64,000 nt of DNA from Juglans regia (taxonomy: Eukaryota > Streptophyta > Magnoliopsida > Fagales > Juglandaceae): positions 21,996,623-22,060,622 of the forward strand of contig NC_049909.1 of NCBI RefSeq assembly GCF_001411555.2, written 5' to 3'. The position numbers and the translations under genes were made by a program. Below, in pieces: positions 22,823 to 37,665 of this stretch (the stretch's first letter is position 1; the number at the start of each line of letters is the position of its first letter). Below the pieces are notes generated by a model, which saw only the letters and a list, made by a program, of their open reading frames with translations, was not told the DNA's origin and did not search any database.

Positions 22823-23893
22823 CTTTTCTTTTTTTTTTTTTTTATAAAGAGGACGGAACTCCAATTTTATTGATTGTCCTCACTTGTGGCGGAGGGAAAC
22901 CATGGTTACAAGTACGACACCTGTAATTTACATAAGCGCTAAATCTAAGAAAAAAAAACCCAAGCATCAAAATCAGTATAACCATATAGAGTACACGGCC
23001 TTAAATAAGATACATAACCTACATTCGAACAAGCCAAAGAGGGGCACCTGCAAAAAGCCAAGTACACAAGACAAAAAGAGACGCAAATAACGTGAGAGCA
23101 ACGAGAGACAAGTAAATAACGCAAAACAAACCTGGCACGAAGTTTATGATATCCTCAGGTAGGGCATACTCAACTTGTCCATGCGGAGAAGACCCCTCAC
23201 CCGGCTAGGCAGCATGTGAATATCAGCCCAATCAGAGTTCAAACCTTCCGCCCACACTTAGCTAGAAAGTCAGCCACAACATTACCTTCACGAAAAATGT
23301 GATTCACTGTATACTCCAGGCTATTAAGATGTTCTTGTAAATCCTCCCAGAAGTCTTCTAAATACCAAATGGGGCACTTATTCTTTACAATCCAATTAAC
23401 CACCAGTTGAGAGTCCGTCTCTATTTGAACACGATAAAATCCAAGCGCGTGACATCTACGAACACCTTCCAATAAGCTTCTGAGTTCAGCAAAATTGTTG
23501 GTACCCAAACCCAAGGGAACAGAATAAGCCAGGAGTAATCTACCATCCTCATCCCGAATAACATCCCCAGCGCCAGAGGTGCCAGAGTTCCCGAAACTAC
23601 TACCATCGGTATTGAGTTTTACCCAACCTTGACGGGGCCGGTGCCATTTTACCACCCGGACCCTCTTGGGCTTAGGGAATAAAACTGGGATATCTAGTTT
23701 GTTCAAAATATCCATGTCCTGGGCGGAGAGGGAAAACACTTTCATGATCTGGTCCATGGTGTGCTGGAGTCAAAGTTTAATAGCGTGCCAAACCAACTCT
23801 TTTGAATGAGCTTTATCTTCATACTGGGTTTTACAACGCCTCTCCCAAAGTTTTCAAGAAATAATAGAGGGCAGAAGGCCAAAGATGATTCCC
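22823..23893 (-). mobile_element. 5'-truncated LINE inserted in an intron
   Basis: The element lies on the minus strand: its poly(A) appears as a T run at about 22830-22843 and its 5' end is near 23893. TAAGCCTTTT at 22813-22822 and 23894-23903 is a perfect 10-bp target duplication. The only coding part is the C-terminal end of ORF2 with RNase H. The 3' tail (GACAATCAATAAAATTG before the poly(A)) is shared with the LINE at 51851-53139, so both belong to one family. Confidence 0.85.
23239..23757 (-). CDS. LINE ORF2 C-terminal RNase H domain (uninterrupted fragment)
   Basis: A 172-aa open frame without stops. RNase H of the RVT_3 type is recognised from LNTDGSS (D51), FAELRSLLEG (E91), IETDSQLVVNW (D115) and EGNVVADFLAKCG (D163), so the four acidic active-site positions are kept. 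Upstream, outside this frame, the broken sequence still shows the LWERRC-type end of the LINE polymerase region. It is a 5'-truncated retrotransposon fragment, not a host gene. The intact frame suggests fairly recent insertion. Confidence 0.85.
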   Translation of the reverse strand: MDQIMKVFSLSAQDMDILNKLDIPVLFPKPKRVRVVKWHRPRQGWVKLNTDGSSFGNSGTSGAGDVIRDEDGRLLLAYSVPLGLGTNNFAELRSLLEGVRRCHALGFYRVQIETDSQLVVNWIVKNKCPIWYLEDFWEDLQEHLNSLEYTVNHIFREGNVVADFLAKCGRKV

Positions 23894-24306
23894 TAAGCCT
23901 TTTTGCTGATGCTATGTGGTTGTTTTAATTATAAATCTAATGATGGTGTTAATGATTGCTGAAGGAACTGATAATATGGAAATTATAGCCGATGATCCCT
24001 GCATCTATGATGTGTTTTGGTGTCAACTGATCCTTTATACTAATAAAGGTTTTACAGGACATTCATATGACATGAACAATGATATTAATGATCCGGGCAT
24101 GGAAACCATTGAATTGCGTGATGAGGTGAGTCTCGATGAAAGCTGTGTCATCGTAGAACCTAGTGAACTTTATACTCTCTCTCGCCGAACCCGCAAACTC
24201 AGATCATTCAGGGTACTCTCTTCTCTCTCCTTGTCTTTTTTTTTTTTTGTTTTTTAAATTTCATCATGAAAGTTCGGCAACGGATTCTTCTTTTTAATCC
24301 TCTGAA

Positions 24307-24336
24307 CCCCCCCCCCCCAAAAAAAAAAAAAAAAAA
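24307..24336. repeat. C10-A18 homopolymer pair
   Basis: A run of about ten C is followed directly by about eighteen A inside an intron, four bases before the acceptor of the last exon. Such a site is hard to sequence and may vary between individuals or assemblies. Confidence 0.85.
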
Positions 24337-24529
24337 TCAGAAAATGATTCAAGATGCATTTGCTTCAAAAAAGAGAGTGGCACAGGAATATGAACTGCTA
24401 GCTTTTTGGCATGGAGAGGTCGATATGGGCTCTAGCAAAATCAGATCGGAATCTATCCCTGCCAATCCCTTGGATATGAACAATTTGCAAGTAAAGCAGG
24501 AATGCGATTCCGACTGGGAGCTTCTGTAG

Positions 24530-26090
24530 GTAAACAAGAAACTTGTGCATATAGCTGCCATTGGACTGCTTAGAGGGCCCCCTCCTGGACTTGCTTATGA
24601 ACGTGTTGGAGATTGCCCACATTGCGTAAATAATCATTGTGGAAGTTCCATCTTCAGTTGGAGACTGGCCACTGTGCGGATAGTTATGATGAGTGTTTTA
24701 GCTCTTAAAGATTGAATGGTAAAATCTCCATTAGTAATTCTACCCTTTTGCTAATAAATAATAAGAAAGACATCAGTAATGGCGGATGTTGCTCTTATTG
24801 TTACTAGAAATGTTCTTATCTCTTTAAAGCTTGTCATTAGAATCCAAATGCACGGGATTCTTAAGAGTATTAGTAGTGGATTCAATAAAGTTTGTCCAAA
24901 TTTAGCTACAAAATTCACTGTTATAAATTTAGCTAATTATTTTTCAACAATACCAAATAGTTATTATATTAAAATATTTATTTTAATTTTAATTTTAATT
25001 TAAATATTTATTCGAAAAGTACACATTAAATTTTTAACGTTGATATTAGATGTTAAAAGAAAAAATTGGCATCAATTAATCATAATATTGCAGAATTAGA
25101 ACTTGAAGCACTCTAATAAAATGATGCCACATCATTGAAATGATGACTGATGGAGACTAACCGTCTTCTATGGTTGAGTTTGGGATTTGGGTGCTTTTGA
25201 GACGAAGAAGTGAGCTAGAGCAAAATGAATAGCACGTGAGAGAGAATTTTTTATGTTAAAATAATACTTGGTTAGCAACTTGGACTCAACATATTTGGTT
25301 AGTAAAAATGATCAAAGTTAAAAATACTGTAGTTTTGTTGAGTCCATTACAATGAATTTTTTTGCAATTTAACTAAATTTTGGCCAAAATATAATTTTGT
25401 AGAGTCTAATATTTTGGCCAAAATCAGAGTAACTTGAAAAATCTGATTCTTTGTTCTTAATCATATACTCTGATTTTACATATTTCAAGTTACAGCTATA
25501 ACATTTATTTAAAGTTAACCTCATCAATTGGAAATTAAAATATATATGGTATTTTAATCTATTATTTTTTCCCTTGCCAAAAAATACATCATCGCGACCA
25601 AGCTTTGTGTAGGGGTCTAACTTTGATCAGATGTGCCGACCAAACTAAATTATACCATGGACGAAAAGGTTTGTTTTGTATTTGTGAAAATATTTATTTT
25701 AATATTTTATTAAGTAATGTTATAAAAATAGTCTATTTGTTGTATCATATCATTTTTATTTAAAGTTTTGTTACACAACTTTCACTACACTTCATATTTT
25801 ATATATTTTTTAAATTTTTTAAATTTTTTTAAATTTTTTTGAGTTTATTTTTTTAAATTATTTTAAATTTTATTTTTTATTTATATAATAAATATTTGAT
25901 AAAAGAAAAAAATAATAAAAATTAAAAAAAATATAAAACGTAGAATATGAAAAAATTACGAAGATTTATTCTTTTATTTATATATTTTCTTTTTAACCAA
26001 AAAAAAAAACCAGCGCAAGGACGGACTCCTCGAGAGACTCAAATAGTGAAATCCCACTTCACTTCCTAAGCCATCGTTTCCTCATCTTCA
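24530..26090. other. AT-rich intergenic DNA
   Basis: Very AT-rich, including near-palindromic A/T blocks at about 25700-25970. No coding frame. The last 100 bases are the likely promoter and 5' UTR of the malate dehydrogenase gene. Confidence 0.5.
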
Positions 26091-26091
26091 A

Positions 26092-26117
<26 letters not shown>
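26091..26117 (+). promoter_or_regulatory. CT-repeat tract in the malate dehydrogenase 5' UTR
   Basis: A nearly perfect (CT)n run ends about eight bases before the initiator ATG. Pyrimidine patches of this kind are common near plant transcription starts and in 5' UTRs; it is also a potential microsatellite marker. Confidence 0.6.
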
Positions 26118-26122
<5 letters not shown>

Positions 26123-26125
26123 AAA

Positions 26126-29624
<3,499 letters not shown>

Positions 29625-31300
29625 ATGTGTAAATATTTTATGGCTGGCGTGGTCTCTCTGCCCACTCTTGAGAGAGACACCTAAATTTTGCCCTTTCGTT
29701 TTCGTTACCAATGTTTTATTTGTTGGTCCAAGTGGCACCGGCCTTGCTGTTATGCCAGGCATTTTATAAAGCAAAGATTCCGCAATAATTCCCAGTGGCA
29801 TGTTAAGGGAGAGATAGCTTTGAACTTTATACGATTAGGTGGGCGTGATTTATTTCATCCATATCATTTTATAAAATCATTCTGTAATTCGCAGTGATTA
29901 TTAACATTTTTGGTTTCCGGAGTATGTTAGAAATGGTACTGGCACTGGCCTGTAACTTGTTAAAAACAAGCAAATTCTGGAACTATTCCAGCCCTGTGAG
30001 TTGTATCAGTTAGCCGGTTGAACTTGCTCTTGGATTCTTCTTGGTTTCGGGACTGTCTAGTGTCTACCGGGAAATGCCAAAATCTGTCAATAACTCTCAC
30101 TCACGGGGTGGTATATAAATTGCAAATCTGTATGGTATCAGTTTGATTAATTTTCTGATAAAAATACTTTCTGTAATTTGGAAAGGGATAAGGTTTAGAT
30201 TTTTTAGAATTCGAATCCTATAGAGTGTGAGAGAAATATACAAAAATTAGTTCTATAGCATTAATGACTACTCAATAAATGTAAGATTAATTTTATGTGT
30301 CTATTTCTATTAATTTCACTCTAGATCTTAGAGTTCTAATGAAAACTTTAGAGAACACAAATCGGATATAATATGTAGACTTACTGTTGTATTTATTGTT
30401 GAGGCCTACATTGCCCCTGAGTAGCATTTAATAAAGTGGCTTTTATATTTATCTCTTTTCGAATTGTAGAAACTGTTTGATTAAAAAAGAACGAAGAAAA
30501 CCTAATAACATAAAGTATTTTAAGCGTAGCTAATACCTATAAATTAAATATGGAAACACATTCCATCGACCAATTTGGTGCCTCTTACTCGTCTTGTGGC
30601 CGTGAACATTTGCTACACAAAATGGTTTCCTGTTCATTGTAACATACATTTAATCTTATCATACAAAATGGTTGGAGAGCAGAACTGTGGTAGGAGGCAA
30701 ACAATGAAGGAACCACCAAGTTCATGTAGGTCATAGTCATACACCTTAAATATTCCGAACAGTAAAGCTGGCATTTCATATCGCAGCTGTAAACCAAAAG
30801 CACCTTCAATGGTTCTCCTACACCGGACAATATATGCTATCACAAAATCAGAGAAAGAATTGTACAGTTGCGTATCAACTTGCATCTGCCATCTTATAAT
30901 AATATTATTATTACCATCAGTTGCTCTGACCGAGTAATGTTATATACAATTATGAAGTGTGTAAATATTATGTAAGTCGCTTTGAAAAAGAATGAAATAT
31001 ACTATTAAAAATTAATTTCTTTTTATATGGATCCCGTATTTATTATTTTTTTTAAATGATTGCCGACGCTTGCACACTCACAACTGCATCTATTATTTTG
31101 ATAATACTTCCAACCTCAACTTGATCCTTTGAATTCAAGCTCGTGTTTTGCACACGATTAAACTGACGTGTGGATTATATTTGTGTAATATTTAATTAAA
31201 TATAATATAATATAAAGTTAAAGATTCGAACTCAATATCTCTATTATGATGTTATGTAAAATCACTATCTATCTCTATTATATTCTTAACACTGTAAAGA
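29625..31300. other. 3' UTR and intergenic DNA
   Basis: About 250 bases after the stop are probably the MDH 3' UTR. The remainder is AT-rich. A reversed, degraded SINE-like copy (GATTCGAACTCAATATCTC, then a complement of ATGATTTTACAT) lies at about 31205-31290. No gene recognised. Confidence 0.5.
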
Positions 31301-31309
31301 AATTATCAC

Positions 31310-31500
31310 CCAAAAATTTCGAGCAAAATAGCAGACTATCTAATTATTATAATTTTTTTAAATTTTCACAAAAAAAAAAATTAAAAACAATTTAACATTT
31401 TTAAATCCTAAAATAAAAAATATATTCTAATACTATTTTATTTAATTTTTAATTTTGATCTCAACTAATCTCATCTCATCTACAAAATCAAACTAGGCGT
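31310..31500. repeat. MITE fragment (family A)
   Basis: CTATCTAATTATTATAATTT, then TATTCTAATACTATTTTATT, then CTCAACTAATCTCATCTCAT match the corresponding parts of the family A copy at 53140-53337. The left end is missing. Confidence 0.5.
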
Positions 31501-31739
31501 ATTTACAAACTGAAGAGGATCCAGAATTGCCATTCACAAAATTTGTCTCGATACTTCTTTTGTAGATTATGTTCCGATAATTAATTTTGGTTGAATGTCA
31601 TCCTTAGCATTTCCATATGGATCATATATACTTACATGGTATTAGTAATGAATCTTATAATTACACCAACATAATTAAAAAATAATTTGAGTAGTACATA
31701 TTAAAAATTTAATAATGGAATATTCACTTGCGAAATGGA

Positions 31740-34358
31740 ATAAAATCGTCGACATTGAAGAGGATATATCGATGTGCCTGAGTCAATGACTTCATATCAA
31801 GATGAATATCAACAACCTCCCCCTATAATCATCAGGGTTTCTAGATGGTCTATTAAATACTGTTTATGCGGATTCCAAATAACGAGAACAAAACGTCAAC
31901 AATTCCTCCAATAAGTACCCTTCGAAAATGGAGCCTTCCGGTGCAGCTTTGTTACGTACATGAAATTTAAGTCGATGTAAATACCTAACATGATAACAAA
32001 TCTAGTATCATTTTCAAAGAAATTGTGCCATAATTGTGTACAAATCATTAATATTAGATATACTAATTATAACATACCTCTCTACAGGATACATCCATCG
32101 ATAATGAACTGGCCCACCAAGCTTGCGTTCAGCAACTAAATGCACAATCAAATGCACCATAATCGTGAAGAATCTAGGTGGAAAGATAATCTCCAATTGG
32201 CACAGTATGTAGGGTATTTTAGATTCTAATCGGTTTAAATCTTCTACTCGCAACGTCTTGGAACAAATTCCCCTAAAGAATACAGACCAGTCTATTAATG
32301 ATTCTACAACCTTCTTGGATATAGACTTGCGCAATGCAATTGATAGCAATCGATGCATTAGTATATGACCATCATGACTCTTCATACCCTCTATAGTACG
32401 TTTTTGAGGTTTAACACAACGTGAAACGTTTGAGGCATAACCATCTGGCATCTTTACATTTTTAACAATCCTTAATAAATCATATATCTCCACGTTACTC
32501 ATTGTGAAAGAAGCTAGAGGTAAATATGTATTATCAGAAGCTTTGGGAATAGGATGAAACTCTGGTCGCAAACCCATCTCTTTCAAGTTAAGGCGTGCCT
32601 GCAAATTATCTTTTGATTTACTATCAATGTTCAACAATGTGCCAATTATATTATCAACAGCGTTCTTCTCTATGTGCATTACATCAAGATTGTGTCATAA
32701 CAAATTTCCTTTCCAATATGGTAAGTTAAAGAAAATACTACGCTTCTTCCATACGAATTGCATGACAAGATCGTGTTCACTAGTCCTTTTTCTTTTCTGC
32801 ATATCAGCAACATATTCAACATTATCTAATTGTCTCATAATGTCATCTCCATTTGGCACAATAGGTGGGATGATTAATTTTTTTCGTACCATCAAATGCA
32901 CTAGCTTGCTTTCTCCATTTATGATCCATCGATAAGAATCTTCTATGTCCCATATATGAATTTTTTTCCATGTTTTAACTACTTAGACCACGTATTATCC
33001 ATACAACAAGGACACACAAATTGAGCTTTCGTACTCCATCCAAACAAATTATCATATGCAGGAAAATCATTGATTGTCCACATCAAGACTGTACGCATCG
33101 TAAACATTCTTTTAGAGTAGGCATCGTAGGTCGGTGATCTGACCTCCCATAATTCATTCAGTTCTGTTATTAAAAGCTCGAGGTACACATCTATTTTCAT
33201 AAAGGGTGAAGATGGGCCTGGGATTATCAATAATAACATGAAAGTTGATCGTTTCATGCATATCCAAAGAGGCAAATTATAAGGTATGATCATAACTGGC
33301 CAAATACTGTGAAAAATGCTCATGTTACCAAAAAGATTAAATCCTTTCGCGGCTAATCCAAGTCTAACATTGCATGGGTCAGATGCAAAATCATTGTGTT
33401 GTGAGTCAAACGTCTTCCAAGCCATCCCATTGGCCGGATGTTGTAATACATCATCATTTGTTCGACCTTTAGCATGCCACTTCATGTGTGAAGCAATTTT
33501 CGATGACATAAAAAGTCTTTGCAATCTTGACTTCAAAGGAAACCAACACAAAATCTTTGCTGGGCTTCTTTTATTCCTTCCATTTATATCAGTATTTTGC
33601 TTCCATTTTGAAGTTTGGCAAAACATACATGTTTCTCTATTTTCATTATTCTTCCAAAACAACATACAACCATTAGGACATACTAGGATTTTTACGCATT
33701 CAAGCCCTAAGTCACTCATGTACTTTTTAGCCTCATATATATTTTTAGGTAACGATGCTACCGATGGAAGTAACTCATTTAGAAATTCAAGAAGCTCTGA
33801 AAAGATATTGTTACTCCATCCGCCTAAACATTTCATATTCCACAAACGTACAATAACACTCAACCTACTATGTTTTGTACACCCTTCATATAATAGTTCA
33901 TCGGCATCTTTCAACATGTTATAAAAATTTTGAACACCCTCATTGGGACCTTGAGAATTTTCATCTACCGCTTCAGCTTCCACACCCATTTCAAACCCAC
34001 CTCCAACCACTCCAGGTACAAACATAGGAAAAATATCTTGCAACATTGTATGCATCTCACTAGGTCCTTCTTGGCTTTGCTCATCATTGATGGGCGTATT
34101 AGTACTAACATTAGGCATCGAATTTACATTCTCACCATGAGAGTGCCAAATTATGTAACCCTGACAAATTCCATAGTAAATCAAGTGGTCGTGCACCATA
34201 TCGACCTTGAAATACTTAGACAAGCAATACTTTTTACATGGGCAACAGATTAGCCCATCAATACCCATGTTGTCACTTGCAAACTTTAAAAACTCATTAA
34301 CACCATCAATATATTCTTTTGTATTTCGACGCATTATCATCCAACTGGTCTTATTCAT
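31740..34358 (-). pseudogene. CACTA transposase relic (TAD, Transposase_21 and DUF4218 regions)
   Basis: Three open stretches in order on the minus strand (34358-32979, 32901-32695, 32679-32014) and a further readable tail to about 31740. The start, SWMIMRRNTKEYIDGVNEFL with CPC and a HL..GI pattern, is a transposase-associated domain. Next is a region with CPNGCMLFW and CMFCQTSKW followed by WHAKGR and KTFDSQHNDFA, typical of the tnp2-like transposase. The part from MHIEKNAVDNIIGTLL through YPVERY is DUF4218-like; the tail includes EGSIFEGYLLEELLTFCSRY. Stops and frameshifts occur near 32976, 32690 and 31870. The Asp-rich catalytic core is degraded, so it cannot be active. Confidence 0.85.
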
Positions 34359-36480
34359 ATTGCTATTGAGTCAAATGATAGTGTAGTTGGGAAATTAAGA
34401 AATAAAGTTATATTAGGATTAAGATAGACATATTGTGAAAAAAGAAAGTGAATTGGGATTGACAAAATTATTAACTGTAACTGATCTAGCTAGAAGACCT
34501 ACAATATATACTATTTGTATCGAAGGGAATTATTGCAAATGAATCATAGCATCTCAGGAAAAGTGTGCGCATCACAACGACAAAGGCCCACATAAATGAT
34601 AGGCTGATCTTAGCATCAAGCCCAATCAAAATAAACAAGGTCCATAATTAAATGAAGCCCAACCAAAACAACACGTTGGGAATGATTATGCGGCTTATAA
34701 TTCACAGAGCATATATGTAATATCATGCATTTTTTGTTTATGCATCATGCAATTTTTGTATTTGTTCCGTGCGTATATGTGCTTCACATAGCATATTTTC
34801 CTATTTTTCTTGATTTATTTTCTTTCAATTTTTTGGTATACTTAAATATTTTTTAAAAAAGAAAAAAATTCACAACATCATTAAAGAATAATTCCTTAAT
34901 CACTAAGTTAAAAATAAATAAATAAATAAACTTGAATTAATATGTTTCTGTTTCGTGTACGTAGCACATGAGGTTGCGCGGCAGAGGCTTACCGCAAGGA
35001 GCACGAGCGGCGGTAGGTGAATTTCGACGGCGGTGTGGCTGGGAGTGGCAGTAGCGCACTATGGGGGTGAGAGAGAAAGAGAGTGATGAGAGAGAGAGAC
35101 AGAGAGAGAGATAAAATTGGTGGGAGAAAGAGAGAGAGAGACGGAGAGGAGACCGTGGCTCACCAAGAGGAACATGGCGGCTTGGGGGTGGCGTGAAGGT
35201 GACCGGTGATGATCTCTGTGCAAGTGGCAATGGCGTGGAGGAGGCTGGCGGCGTGGGGTGACTGGTTTGTGTCTCACAATACTGTGGAAGACACACTCTG
35301 TTTTTCGGTGAATGAAATAGAGGAGGGGTGTTGGGCAGTTCTGGGGTGGCGTGGGTCTATAGTGGTGCTATGTAGAGGCCATGGTGCAACTGGGCCAGAG
35401 TTTGGATGTGGGTGACGGCTGGAAAGCAGGATTCGACCGAGACGTTGTTTGTAGTATAGGGTGGCTCACAGTGGGGCTTGGGCAGTGCTTGACGCTCACT
35501 GCAACTCAAGCGGCTGCAGGTGTAACTTAGGTTGAAGGTGATTTACGGGGAGGGTATTGTGTGTGTGATACTCATGTAACGGAAGGGAAAAAAAAAGATT
35601 TATAAAAACCCTAGAGAAACAAATGGAAGAGATGTATGCATGAATGTGGAGACATACATGGCATGGAGTCCGATCCTTAGTTCCCATGGCTTGGACTTTT
35701 TGAGTCTATTTCAAGTGTTTGAGCCTACGTCTAGAATATTGTATAGAATTAACAAATGGATTGGTTTGTTACCACATACCATAATCTATTCAGCTTGTCC
35801 GAAATTTTCTAAATCTAGTATTTAATAAATATTAATAGACCTCGACTCAAATTCTAAACTAATCAAATCTCGTCTTGTAAATTTTTCGGGCCAATTCCAA
35901 CATAAAACGATCTCATTTAGTCCCTTAAATAACTTTATAACCTAATGATCAAGCCTAATAAAAATTCATATCCCGTCGTAATAAAATTTTTGGGTCTGTG
36001 GCCTATTCAAAATCTACCCAATAAATATCAAATAGATTTCTCATATATAATACCTTAGAAAAAAAATTATAGATCAGGGTATCCGGGTAGTCAAGTTGGA
36101 GTTATGTTGCTTAATTGCTTAGTTCTCCAGGTATCCGGGTAGTCAAGTTTATGAAAATAAACTCTAAATTTTGAACGTAAATAAACATAAAAATATTTGC
36201 TAAAACATGTTCATGAAGATAAACATTAAAATCTGAACATAAATAATTTAAAAGAAACTAAATAAAAATAAAAATTAAACTACTCACAGGACGTAAATAT
36301 ATGCAAAAACTGGTGGTAGATTTCTTCTCTTCGTTAATCTGTCCGCTAGCATCTGGTATTTTATATAGTGCTTGAAAAGCTTGATATTTGGGCTTCTTTT
36401 TTTTTTTTCCTTCACATAGGTTAGCCTTCATATATCTTCTTCCTAATTTCATGCACGAGTAATGTAAACACGGAGAAAAT
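34359..36480. other. 5' non-coding part of the CACTA element
   Basis: No conserved frame. A purine-rich stretch (GAGAGAGA blocks, 35050-35150) in a GC-richer island produces a few spurious open frames on both strands. GTATCCGGGTAGTCAAGTT occurs twice (about 36078 and 36130). Probably leader or filler sequence of the transposon. Confidence 0.4.
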
Positions 36481-36484
36481 GAGA

Positions 36485-37205
36485 TATTTTTACTAACATT
36501 TATGCAAATGTCGATAAATGTATATTTAACTACAAGCTTGAAAGCGAAACATCAATAAATGTCCATTTTTTGGCATTTGTATAAATGTTAGTAATATAAA
36601 CGCCACTAAATTCTCTATACTTTACTGACGTCTATGTAAATGCCAACAAATGTATATTTAATTACCAGCGTGAAAATTAAATGTAAATAAATTACTATTT
36701 TTTGGCATATCTATAAGCGTCTCTAATATAAACGCCGCTAAAACCTCTCTACTTTATTGACGTTTATGCAAATGCCGACAAATATATATTTAATTAACGG
36801 CGTAAAAATGAAAAGTCGACAAATTTTTATTTTTTCGGCATATATATAAGCGCAGCTAATATAAACGCGGCTAAATCCTCTCTACTTTAGCGATGTTTAT
36901 GCAAATGCTGGCAAATGTATATTTAATTATTGGCATAAAAATGAAACATCGATAAATTTTTATTTTTTCGATATATCTTGTTCCAGCATATCTATAAGCA
37001 CTGGTAATATAAACGCCGCTAAATCATCTATAATTTGCCAACGTTTGCATAAATCATCTATATTTTGTTGGTATTTATGTAAACCCCGACAAAGGTATAT
37101 TTAAGTACCCGCATATAAGCATATGCGCCGCTAATTATCGGCACATAAATAATACATCGGCAAATTAATCACTATTGTTGCCGGCATTTACCTAAATGCC
37201 GACAA
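36485..37205. repeat. Five-copy degenerate tandem array, about 130-135 bp period
   Basis: Each unit contains TTATGCAAATGCCGACAAAT, then GTATATTTAATTA, then a TTTTTGGCAT segment and AATATAAACGCCGCTAAA. Landmarks recur at about 36499, 36630, 36760, 36895 and 37071. The units are internally palindromic (GCCGACAAAT against ATTTGTCGGC-like strings). The last part, CGGCATTTACCTAAATGCCG near 37182-37201, is an exact hairpin. Best read as CACTA subterminal repeats, the expected transposase-binding sites. Confidence 0.7.
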
Positions 37206-37225
37206 ATGGCCCTTTTTTTTAAGTA

Positions 37226-37542
37226 TATATGTGTGTGTGATGCCACGAATTGGTGAACAACGATAGAAGTGACCGATGATATTCCTAGGAGTGGCACTTG
37301 GAACCGGTCGGGTGTGTAATCTTGATTTACACCAGCCATTAAACAGCTGCCACATGCAAATTTCAGCTACATTGAGAATAGAACAACATTCAGCAGATCA
37401 AATACTCACAGCCTGAAGATCAAATACGTCAAGCTATGTTGGAACTTGAAGCACTTGAATCAGCTGATTTCACATTGTCAAGCTGCAGAATAATCAAAAG
37501 GGGGTTATCATTAGGCTTGCCTTTCCAAAGCTAATTTCCCAT
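37226..37542. other. Sequence between the CACTA array and the hAT element
   Basis: About 300 bases of mixed composition (with 43644-43950 forming the pre-insertion locus). Translations in six frames gave nothing I recognise. It ends with the left target duplication of the hAT element. Confidence 0.4.
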
Positions 37543-37566
37543 TAGGGCTGAGCACCGATTGGTTCG

Positions 37567-37665
37567 GAGTCGGAGGGCCCATCCTCCGACTCCGACTCCG
37601 ACTTTGTCGGAGGTCGAATCCGACCTCCGACTCCGACTCCGACTTGTCGGAGCGGAGTCGGATTT
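37567..37665. repeat. Left subterminal CCGACT repeats of the hAT element
   Basis: Repeated CCGACTCCGACTCCGAC and the complementary GTCGGAG strings close to the terminus. Multiple short motifs in both orientations are typical binding sites for hAT transposases. The core CCGAC also equals the plant DRE/CRT element. Confidence 0.7.

Larger units (their letters stand above)
21239..24529 (+). pseudogene. Uncharacterised plant gene, frameshifted in this copy
   Basis: Exons readable by hand: 21239-21331, 21617-22485, 22565-22649, 23965-24212 and 24341-24529. The start gives MDLEHKRITWVGSFFRKLDD; the end gives KKRVAQEYELLAFWHGEVD and finishes DSDWELL. The middle is acidic and Ser-rich with no catalytic motif. 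I believe it belongs to a conserved plant family of unknown function with this basic, coiled-looking C-terminus, but I cannot name it. Two one-base insertions break the frame: one in the C7/A5/G4 run at 22171-22186, giving TAG at 22199-22201, and one near 22600, giving TGA. Splice sites and the frame of all exons remain good on both sides. It is therefore either a very recent pseudogene or an intact gene with homopolymer assembly errors. The intron 22650-23964 carries a LINE tail. Confidence 0.6.
31740..37225 (-). mobile_element. Degenerate CACTA (En/Spm-type) transposon
   Basis: A CACTA transposase relic on the minus strand is followed, on its 5' (right) side, by about 2 kb without clear coding. 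Then comes a subterminal array of GCCGACAAAT/AACGCCGCTAAA repeats (36485-37205), as seen near the ends of CACTA elements. The array ends at AATGGCC and a T run at about 37215, where a CACTA...-type terminus would be expected but has decayed. No matching left terminus is found, so the 3' end is truncated or unrecognisable. The limits given are therefore minimal. Confidence 0.65.

Noticed and set aside
31263..34380. CACTATC near 31265 and GATAGTG near 34374 as the ends of the CACTA element
   Set aside because: Only seven bases match, the flanking three-base duplications differ (AAT against TAG), and the right one is just outside the coding start, whereas the subterminal array lies 2-3 kb further out.
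34937..35415. Open frames on both strands in a GA-rich island
   Set aside because: Low-complexity composition, no recognisable domain, inside transposon-associated DNA.
36485..37205. Regularly spaced repeats as a CRISPR-like array
   Set aside because: The period is about 130 bp with degenerate units and no distinct spacers; the setting is a plant CACTA element.
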